Below are positions 55,581 through 64,000 of a stretch of 64,000 nucleotides of DNA, piece by piece (position 1 is the stretch's first letter; every line of letters begins with the position of its first letter). This DNA comes from Tetracladium setigerum (taxonomy: Eukaryota; Ascomycota; Leotiomycetes; Helotiales). Position numbers and translations under genes: made by a program. The notes under the pieces are model-generated. The model was not told the origin of the DNA, did no database searches, and worked only from the letters and a program-made list of their open reading frames with translations. The stretch covers positions 3,906,001 to 3,970,000 of the forward strand of contig PZJY01000001.1 in the NCBI GenBank assembly GCA_031472005.1. The letters run 5' to 3'.

Positions 55581-57894
55581 TTACCCATCAACACCATGAA
55601 CAGGACACTTCCCTGGCTTCTTCTCAAACCAATCCTTGATACACTTCAAATGAAAGCGACAGAAACATTCCAACCTCCCCATCTCCTGCCCGACCTCAAA
55701 GTCCTCCAGACAAACCATGCACTCCGCATCGTCAATCCCGTCCTTCTCACTAGCGATATACGGAATCACACGGCTCATGGAGGAAGCAGATGAAGAAGCC
55801 GAGGCTGGAGGGTGACCTAGAACGACAGCAGCGTGTTGACGCTCACGAGCTAACATGCGGGATTCTGGCGTTGATGGTGGTGGTGGAGGTGCTGCAGAGC
55901 TAGAGCTAGCACCGGCATTGTTGCCTTGAGGACGGATATTGCTATACTCGAAGGAAGACACTGGTCGTGATGATCGTGGTGGAGGTGGAGGTGGTGGTGC
56001 GGGAGAGGTTCTGGCGGCAGGGGAATTACGACGGGTTGCTGCTTCGAGACAGCTCATGACGTGGGCGTCGCGGAGGTCTTGGAAATTGGGAAGGTCGCGG
56101 GAAGGGAGTTCGTGGAAGCAGACCCAGCATTGGTCTTCCTCACGGATAACGCGACGTGTACTTCGTTGTTGTTGTTGAGGGGAATCAGGGAGAGGTCGGG
56201 ATAGGTTGATGTCAGAACGTGGGACAAGTGGATTGTATGGTCGCGAGTATGTTCCAGGACTCTCTCGTCGAGAATGGCCGATACTCTGGGGAAATTGTTA
56301 GTAACTTTCTAAGTTGCTCATAGACCAATCAGGAAATGAAAATGAACGCTTACCAAGTTGCCCTCTCGAGTAGCTCCAACCTATATAAGAGTTAACAAAG
56401 TAGTCCAGAAATGGGGAAGAAAATCATACTGTGCTACTGCGCGAACGAGCTTCCAATTCCGGTCTAAGAGAGTCATCTCTCTGGCTGTAGGAACTCGAAG
56501 TCTGCTGCTGAGTAGTTTGTTGGCTCGCAGCCCAAGCGAGATTTCGGATGTGGCGAGCTTCTGCCGAAAGACTTGATTCTCTCGGCTGTCGGTAGTTTGG
56601 AATGATCATGTCTTCTCGTCTCGATTGTGTGTACGGTACGCTACTGACAGATCGACCGTGTCCCGGTGGCGAAAAAGGCTGGCCGTCAGATCTGGTCTGC
56701 GGCGGGGCAATATTTGGATCTGGAACACAAGGATTGCAGAGTCGAACTCGTTCTCCTCCACCAAGGGGTGAGGATATTGACGGTGAACTGTCAGCGCGTG
56801 CAGGATCAAGTAAAGGTCGGTTTGCGGAATTTGCTGGGTCTTCTGGTGGGTGGACAATGTATTGATGAGGAATCGTTATTCGGTGAGGTGAACAAGCGTT
56901 GCAGACAACTCGACCACATTTTCTACAAGAAAAATTAGTTATGTTGACCAGACAGCGTGAATACCCAGACAAAAACATGGTGGTGAATCTACGAACCTGC
57001 AGTGATGCTTTCGAACAAAGAAACCTGCGACAGTCAGTAATATTCACTGCACAGAAATTCATTTTACTAACTAAATTGCGTCCTGCAAATTGGGCAAAAC
57101 GTTACTTCAGCGTCAGGCTGCCATCTTGGAACAACAACCTCTGTCTGCGGAAGAGGCCCTCGAAAGATTTGACTTGGTAAACGAGCCGAGTTTCCACCTG
57201 TATTCGAGCCTTCTCGACTGGAGCTGCCTGGATAGCCCGAGTAGGGTCTCGAAGGTCTAGAATATCTCCTCGGAATGATAGGCCGATCGCCCAAGGAAGA
57301 ATCGTCAATATGAATATTGGACGAAGATCTATCTCTTCGCCTGCTCTCGCCCTCGCCACCACTGCCATATAAATCAGGTGTACTCGAATTCTGCCCCGGA
57401 GAGCTCCCATACAAACCTTGCACGCGAGAAGAGCTTTCGCTAGAAGCGTGGGAGATTTCGGCTGGCCCTGCTAGACCTAAGCGCTTCTTCACGATAAGTT
57501 CCTGCTCCTCGGTATAAGTTGGGGCGTACTGCTCCCAAATTAACCTTTCTTCCTGTATCTTGCGTTGTGTTTCCTCTGCTGTTTCTTGATTTCCATCCCA
57601 TAATCCATACACTTCCTCCCTAGCGAGAGGCGTTAAAACCGCAGGAACTTTTCCTTGCTGTACCGATGAAGCTTCGACATCATGCGAGTGGTCATGTTGT
57701 TGCCTCTCTTCCAAAGCTTCTTCGCTAACAAGTAATGGGTGATATATATCTTCCTCAGTAGTCTCCGTTGGGACCTCTGGAGCCTTTCCTTTCCGTACAG
57801 ACGGAGACTCGATATCCCTCGAGGAGTCTGATAAATGTTCAGAAGGTAAAGGTGGTAAAGGGAGTTCCCTCTCATTGATAAAGAGTTGATCCAT
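55581..57894 (-). CDS. FYVE and RING finger protein (Pib1-like E3 ubiquitin ligase)
   Basis: Five minus-strand exons: 57894-57072, 57024-56997, 56922-56430, 56380-56354 and 56285-55581 (823+28+493+27+705 nt, 691 residues). The N-terminal 250 residues are charged and Ser-rich. A FYVE domain follows (about 262-350): WQPD, CPIC, the phosphoinositide-binding VRKHHCRKCGRVVCNACSPH, and a final VRLCNPC, giving all four Cys pairs, with a 35-residue insert before the last. Downstream are a CWVCFHELPS finger-like segment and a C-terminal RING (CMVCLEDFEVGQEMGRLECF with CRFHLKCIKDWFEKKPGKCP). FYVE plus RING is the layout of yeast Pib1, an endosome/vacuole E3 ligase that binds PI3P. This protein is much longer than Pib1 (286 residues). 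Exons 2 and 4 are microexons of 28 and 27 nt; exon 2 encodes SFFVRKHHC. The ATG at 57894 starts MDQLFINERELPLPPLP. Confidence 0.92.
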
Positions 57895-59337
57895 TCTGGA
57901 ATCGTCCAACTTTCCACCTATCCACCCAGACTAGCAATTGAGACCAGTATCGTACCCGGAAAAAGAACGCGTTCGGGTCGAAAATCCCGCAGCCCTTAGT
58001 ATTTCCTCGTCAAGGCGGGGGTCCTTTTAAACAGGCGGTGGGCGTCTCTACAAAGCCAACAGGATCGAGGATCGAGGATCAAGCCAAGCGGTATTCAGAA
58101 CGATGAACCTCCAATCCGTCGTATCTAAATCCTTTATTTTGAAATTCCCAGTTTGTATAGCAGTGTTTCAAACAATCCTCCAAAGTGCAAGGGAGGTCGT
58201 GTGCTTCAACACCAGTCGCGGGTAAATGGGAAACACCCGCGAAGCAGCTTCGCAGGTCCAGTCCTTGCCTCCGCTGAATTAATCCCAGCGAGCGATGCAG
58301 ACGTAGACCAGATTCCTTCTTGTATTCTTGGGTTGGGGCGTGGAAAAGGGCGGTAGGCTGGATCGGAATCTCGAGTCACTCTCGAGTCGAGCAATCAACT
58401 GCAAAGGAAGAAGTAGACGTTAGCAAATCAGCTCCTCTTTCTTTCCCTCTCTCTCTCCCTATTATCAAGCAAGCCAACAAAAACCTCTCTCCCTTCAACT
58501 TCATTTACTTAGCTTACCTCCTCTCAAAATGCCCCTCACATGCAACTATCATCAAACCCGCCCTCTTATTCCCTATCAAGTATCCACCTCTCTGCTTCGT
58601 AGCCCAAATCCCTTTCCAAATCCCTCTTTTAATTCCACCACAGGTACTTTTTCGTCGTCTTTGTTCTGCGATAGCGAGGGACAGGATCCGTAGTGGCGGT
58701 ATGTGGTTTGTTGATCAGCAACCTGACGAGGCTTGGGGAATATTATTTGTGAGAGGTTCGAGTTGCCTCTCCCGCCATCTTGACTGAGGCTGGGCCGGGC
58801 TGGTGGTGCTGGCTTATCGGCCTTATCGGCGCGTGCAGACGCCGGCTTGTCCCGAGGTGGCCAGTTAGAGCCGTCTCGCTTAAATTTCGGGTGATGTGAT
58901 TCTTCCATTCATGTCAACATCTCCACGTCCCTTAGTTCTTGGAGGGAGGGTATTATTAAGTGATTGAGAGTGTATTTTGCTGGTTAGGTTATTTTATTGT
59001 GATAATTTGTTTAATTACCTCTTCCTCCTAAGAAGACAGAACAATGAGAGACCTGGAGAGAGAAACGAATGTAATGTAGTCTAGGCTGGCACGGGATCAA
59101 TGTCACAAAACAAATAAACAAACATGCCCCATTGGAGTTTCATCAAATAGGATTAGGAAGACTAATACAACGATCGCAGCTGACAAGAAGCTCTCTCAGG
59201 CCTCTGTCTTTATGATGGAAACCTTTATGGAGACCTTTATGGAAATTCCATCGCTTCTACCAAATAAAACCCTGCCAGATTGCAAGTGCAACTGGACCCC
59301 AATATTTTTTGTTTTGCTACACAAACTTGTAAACACT
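57895..59337. other. Stretch of 1.4 kb with one doubtful small ORF
   Basis: Promoter of the FYVE-RING gene and the 3' region of the UGP gene. Other than the ORF at 58576-58908 listed separately, I find nothing coding. CT-rich segments at 58430-58500 may be leader of an unannotated plus-strand transcript, but I could not build one. Confidence 0.4.
58576..58908 (-). CDS. Doubtful small hypothetical ORF
   Basis: A 110-codon ORF beginning MEESHHPKFKRDGSNWPPRD, Lys/Asp/Ala/Pro-rich (KPASARADKADKPAPPARPS), then GGRGNSNLSQ. It may end early at a GT donor after KPRQ (GTTGCTGA). The composition resembles small disordered fungal proteins and the N-terminal half looks codon-like. There is no domain, and I cannot show transcription. 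It could be a real gene with an unplaced intron, or noise. Confidence 0.25.
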   Translation of the reverse strand: MEESHHPKFKRDGSNWPPRDKPASARADKADKPAPPARPSLSQDGGRGNSNLSQIIFPKPRQVADQQTTYRHYGSCPSLSQNKDDEKVPVVELKEGFGKGFGLRSREVDT

Positions 59338-61664
59338 CTAATGCTCAAGAAGTCTCAAGGAACCTTGAACAACGACGTTCTCCAAGATGGATCCGGGAGG
59401 AATGTCAATGGTGCTGCCCTCGGTGGCAACGATGATAACCGTACCCTTGAGCGTTACACCTCGGCCGAGGTTAACGGCACCAGTGATGGTCAAATGGTCA
59501 AGTTCGATCATCTTGGGGATGCTACCAATGCGCTTCTGGAAGTCGGAGACCTTCTTGAAGTCGTTGCCAAGCTTGATGAGAGGAGCTGGGCCGAAACGGC
59601 TGGGATCGATTTGTAGTTGACCATGCTTCAAAGAGTACAAGTCAGACTTGACAAGCATCAAATCGGAGCAGGTCTTGACTGGCAAGAAACGCCTGCGGGG
59701 AACGTTGACACCGTGAGCATTGTGGAAATGACGAATGGCGGCTCCAACGGCAGTCTCGAGTTGGACAATCGAGACATCAGACTCGCCCTTCTTGTCGGCT
59801 GGGATGGACTTGTTGTTTGGAATAATCTCCATCTCGAGCTCGTTGTTCTCCACAATTCGCTTAATGGCCTTCAAGTTCAACCAGATGTTGTTGGTGTTGA
59901 AGTACTTGAATTTCTTGATCGACTTGAACTCGTTGGTGTGCTCTTTTGGTACCTGAGCAATTTCAAGAAGACGGACAGATCCCTCGTAATCAATGATGGT
60001 TCCACCCTTGACATCGGCCTTGGTCTTGTCGGTCAACTCCATGATGTACTCAGCCTTGGTCTCGACCATGTGTTGGAGGATCTTGAGGTCAACAACGGCA
60101 CCCAAGTTGTCAGCGTTGGAAAGGAAAAGAATCTCAACACCTCGCTCAATGAGTTTGTCGAGGATGCCGGAGTTGTAAAGAGACTCGAAAACATCTCCGT
60201 GTCCGGGAGGATACCAGTCGGAAATTGGAGATTGGTAGGATTTTGGTGCTGGGAGGAGAGAATCCTTCAAGATTCTGGGGTATCGGGATTGATTGAAGGT
60301 AAGGATATCGATGTTGTGACCCTCGTACTTCTTGATGATGTTTTGGGTGTCATCGTCGGTGTTGAAGGAGTTCATGAGAACGAAAGGAACGTTAACATCG
60401 TATGTGCGGTTAAGGTATTCGATCTGTCGGACGGAAAGATCGAGGAACGACATGCCATCACGGACTTCGATAACGGATTTTGGACCAACGCATCCCATCG
60501 AGGTACCCAAACCACCATTGAGCTTGAGAACAGCGAGTTTGCTGAGGAAACCAGTGGCCTCGACATTCTGGAGGTCGCTGTAGTCGACAACTTGGTTGAC
60601 AGCTGGTGGTGCAATACGTTCCCAGTCACTATTTCCATATCAGCATATTGTCCATATTTTCCTCCGTATTGTTTGGTATTCTTACAGTGTGTTTCCCTTC
60701 GCCTTGTCGTTGAGATATCTGCGGAAAAGAGCAAAGAAGTTGTCCATCTCGGTCTCGAAAAGCTGGGAATAATTAGTACGGTGATGTTTATGATGGAGTT
60801 TCGATTCAACATACCTTCTTGTCCTCGGGGTCGGTGACAGTGTCAGCGAGGTTGTTGAGAGCATTTCGCATCTGGCTTGCTGCTACAGATGTGGAGGTGT
60901 TCTCGAAAGCCTGGTCATAGTCAGATGGTTGCTCCAAGGTTGCAACATTTTTTAAAGTAACAGTATTTGCGGAAGAGGCCACTGGGACTCTTGGAGGATT
61001 GATGGGGTTGCTGGCAGAGTAGGAAGTTTTGGAAAGGTGCCTCGGTGGGTCGAAATGGACTTTGTCGTCCCAGGGTTTAGAGAATGGGTGTTGTTGTAGC
61101 TGAGGAGGCGATCTAATGGGTCGAAATTGGAAGCTTCTTTTTCCCTCGGGGAAGGGGCCCAGGTGTAAAGGCTGGTGCTTGAGATCCCGGTCTCTCGCCA
61201 ATCTCGTCTCTTTGTCGTCCTTGATGTATTTATTTTGATATGGATAGGCCGCTCTGGGTGTCTCGTCTTGTGATTCTGCGGTCTCCCGGTGCAAACAGAC
61301 ACCAGGCATATACAAACACCAATTTGAGTCCGGCATGTTGTCGATGGAGGCGGAGAATTGCGATTGGTCTTGTGAAAAATGGGTGGTGTCGCTCTCGCCT
61401 TCGGTGTTGAATGTTCGAAGCTGATATTCCAAGAAGCGCAGCAGACAAATTCTCACGATTCACTTGAAGCATCAAGAACAGCTGCCCGCCACACACAATC
61501 GACCGTCCAGCTCTGCCATATCCTTTACGCAACTTCTAGTGAAATAATGAGGTACTCACCATGTGTGATTGTGTTTTTCCATGATGCTTACGGCCAAATT
61601 CTGGGCCCTCAGCTGCGGATGGCTTCAGGTGGGTAGGGATTGCGCTCTTCAAGATGTTCGCCAT
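59338..61664 (-). CDS. UGP1: UTP-glucose-1-phosphate uridylyltransferase (UDP-glucose pyrophosphorylase)
   Basis: Four minus-strand exons: 61664-61560, 60910-60815, 60762-60686 and 60628-59338 (105+96+77+1291 nt, 522 residues). The protein starts MANILKSAIPTHLKPS and joins HGKTQSHM to AFENTSTSVAASQMRNALNN, as in other fungal UGPs. The uridylyltransferase signature KLNGGLGTSMGCVGPKSVIE binds UTP, followed by SFLDLSVRQIEYLN, the substrate-site FLSNADNLGAVVDL, FNTNNIWLNLKAIKR, and a C-terminal left-handed beta-helix (GAVNLGRGVTLKGTVIIVAT) used in oligomerisation. It makes UDP-glucose from UTP and glucose-1-phosphate in the cytosol for beta-glucan, glycogen, trehalose and galactose metabolism. 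The length is normal for the family. Intron 1 (60911-61559, 649 nt) is about ten times longer than the others, and its last 546 nt are open in frame with exon 2 (see findings). Confidence 0.96.
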
Positions 61665-64000
61665 TGTGCTGGACGGTGCTTTCCGAAGCTGGTACGTATG
61701 TGTAGATGAGCGATGAGGAGCGATTCGAAGTGGGAGAAGAAGCGAAGAAGCTTTTGTGATTTCTTTTGCGAGGAGGAAGTCTGTGATGGAGGGGGTGAGC
61801 TTGGAACTTATAAGTAGTGGCAGGCAATGTTGATCAGCATCAGCCTTGGGAAAGCGCTTGACGTAATTGGCAGGAGAAGCACACTTGCTGAGCTGCAGGT
61901 TTTGGAATAAGCTGGGGGAAGGAGGGAGGGAGCACAACAGTACTGTTTGTACCTACAGTGGGATGGATGATGGGATGTGTGTTTTGTGGAGGAAAGGTGG
62001 AATAGGAGGACGTTCAAAAGACAGAATCAAAAAGGGGGAGCAGCAGGGTTTTATATACCTTACTCTTCGTATGGACTCGTGGTGGTTTCCTCGTTAACTA
62101 AAGGCCTCTCTCTCTCTCCCGGCAATTCTACTTTATTGCATGCTGCTCGTTGCTCACAGCAGTCTGGAGCTCGACGGTCAAAAGAGGCGCTGCGGCAGCT
62201 CCCAAAGCAGTTAAGGGGGGTCGTGGTGCAGGGATAAAATGGGTGCAATGGGTCTTCGACATGTTCGTTAGGATGCTCAACCCGCTCTATTTTCGCAGCT
62301 CTTTACGATGTTTCCCATATTATTTCGTGGCCACCAACCACTTTAGCATTTATTCCCTCCCTTCCCTTTGCAAAGGTGTGTGTGTTGTGTGTCTCGGATC
62401 ATGACAGAGTTTGCAGCGGTGGCGACTATTCTGGATTTGATGCACTGCTGCTGCTTGATACGAATTCGCTTTCTTTGTCGCCCAAATTCTGTTGAGCTGG
62501 AAGACCTGGACCCCGCATTGTGGAAAATAATGACTGCATAACATCGGTCGTCGCTTTTTCTAAAGACTTCCTTCCTTGCGCTTTTCCGCTTTCTCCCAGA
62601 CTATCCATTGGGGGAATATGGAAGAGGGAGGCGCAGAAAAGAAAGAAGGAAGAAAAAAAGAATTTCCCGTATCTGCTCATCTCTTCATCTTCCTCTGCCT
62701 CGTCCTCCACTATCAAATCCGGCAAAAAGGGGTTGTTGATCCACGGGAAAGCCTACGGAAGTAGGAGGCGGATCTCCCATTGAGTTTGGGCCCACGTTTG
62801 TCCCACCACAATATCAACCACCAATTTCCTACCAAGACAGACCTTCAGCCGCAAGCGCGAAATAACAAGGGCTCCATCTCCCAATATCAAGCCTACCTAC
62901 TAGATACCTATTTTTAGTTTTCACTTACTTCCTCGCCATTTGGCCCATTTCCCTCTTACGCAATCCATCTGTGAATTATTCATGATTTGACGCTGTTATG
63001 GGATCCTCAGTAAGCATAAAACCAGCCAACATCATTTACCTGATTGGTTCACAACTTCAGACCGCTCTGCAAAAGCTGTGGCAGTGTGGTGAGAGTTCTC
63101 ATCTGAGCTTACATCAGCTTCCTAGGTGAGGTATTCCAAAAAAAAAAAGGATTCACAACTATCAGCACCCAAAAGCTCTGCCCAACTACGCCACAATCTT
63201 CTATTTACCTGTGAGATTGCGACGCTGGGATCAAGCGAAAGCCAGAGGAGCCATAGAGTGGCCCTGCCGTTATGCACGTGGGGGTCGCCTTTCCCTCTCG
63301 CAAAGCGTCCGGACTCCACATTGTCCACAGAAGGCTGACAGGGCAACCAATATCGTGAGCTGAGAGCCGGAGACCAACATCGGATTCTCACCTCAGATGT
63401 AAATGAAAATGTATATCAGCTCCGGCGTTTTGCATTATGTTTCCATCGCTGTTAGAAAAGAAACCCTTAGGAGAATCATGTCAATAGACGAATCTCGCTT
63501 AGGTAGAAGCTAGTCTTAGATCATGTGGACTTCACGTGTACACTAGTCACCGCGTATTGTAGACTTGGCCAATACTACACTAGCGCTCACTTGCAGAGGA
63601 AATTGCAGAGGAATGAATAGTCTCTGAACGAAAGAAAAGGAATCATTCTTTTCAAGTTCATGAAAATATTCCATTTCACCACCTTCCGTACCTCTACCTT
63701 CAAGTGGTGGAAAGTTCACGGTTTTGTTGCACGTCGCCAAAAAGCTCGACATAAGCATAAATTTTTAGTTCAGATGCTTGTCTTCCGACGTGCAACAACA
63801 ACACCAATCCAATCACGTGAGAGCGTGAGCGAAAGAAACACCGCATTCGTGAAAACAATGGCAATAGATAACAATGACTTGAAATAATCTGGGGGTAAGA
63901 TGAGATGAGTTGAGATGAGATGTTTCTCAAGTTGTAATTAATCTCTGGTCAGGAATGGGTTCCAGTGCTGTTTGTTGAGGCGGCCTTCAACCAAAAAGTT
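61665..64000. other. Right-end stretch, 2.3 kb, no supported gene
   Basis: Promoter and leader of the UGP gene, then unassigned sequence to the window edge. ORFs at 62426-62725 (minus, acidic N-terminus) and 63660-63887 (plus) show no domain and no convincing splice context. A short A-run lies near 63139-63148. Confidence 0.5.

Noticed and set aside
1..64000. Search for tRNA genes, rRNA, CRISPR arrays, transposons and biosynthetic clusters
   Set aside because: No tRNA T-loop consensus in a foldable context, no direct-repeat/spacer pattern, no transposase or reverse-transcriptase motifs and no cluster enzymes were seen. Only a visual search was possible; tRNAscan and RepeatMasker would settle it.

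Overview
This 64 kb window is ordinary nuclear core genome of a filamentous ascomycete (Pezizomycotina). Codon use, gene density and several protein N- and C-termini make a leotiomycete of the Botrytis/Sclerotinia type my best guess; that placement is inference. The genes are eukaryotic, with short introns (about 45-105 nt; consensus donors, CTAAC/CTGAC-like branch points, YAG or AAG acceptors). They lie on both strands and are separated by long CT-, GA- or AT-rich intergenic stretches carrying microsatellites. I see no tRNA, rRNA, CRISPR, transposon, secondary-metabolite cluster or phage-like region.

Layout, left to right: a small four-helix membrane protein (+, 234-790); an Rtc3/SBDS-domain protein (-, 3019-3616); a conserved fungal protein of unknown function (-, 5054-5715); an OPA3-family mitochondrial protein (-, 6523-7224), divergent from a polo-like kinase (+, 8245-11308); a WD40 protein (+, 14405-16942); a hemerythrin-domain protein (-, 18255-19381); a Yra1/ALY mRNA-export adaptor in eight exons (-, 20475-21994); a PP2A activator (PTPA, -, 22273-23571), divergent from exosome subunit Rrp46 (+, 23772-24642); an NAD(H) kinase (+, 26654-28531); a tricalbin (-, 30480-35348); a large uncharacterised conserved protein (+, 37715-41216); a TRP-like/ML-domain membrane protein (+, 44500-47953); U2AF small subunit (+, 49164-49915); an Osh/ORP lipid-transfer protein (-, 51298-53497); a FYVE-RING protein of the Pib1 type (-, 55581-57894); a doubtful small ORF (-, 58576-58908); and UDP-glucose pyrophosphorylase (-, 59338-61664).

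The genes do not form an operon or cluster. There are loose themes: RNA handling (Yra1, Rrp46, U2AF35), lipid transfer at membrane contacts (tricalbin, Osh protein) and cell-cycle/phosphatase signalling (polo kinase, PTPA). I read these as coincidence in a gene-dense core region.

I did not find an undescribed system. The observations that most deserve a check are: two clear single-base reading-frame breaks (near 38,930 and 18,710-18,738), and a third possible one (14,990-15,105), all in the same direction; a 649-nt first intron in the UGP gene that contains an ORF open in frame into exon 2; 28-nt and 27-nt microexons in the FYVE-RING gene; a GC-AG intron in the Osh gene; a tandem NAGNAG acceptor inside the polo kinase domain; and a long second intron in the Yra1 homologue. 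Exon coordinates were worked out by hand from splice consensus and frame.
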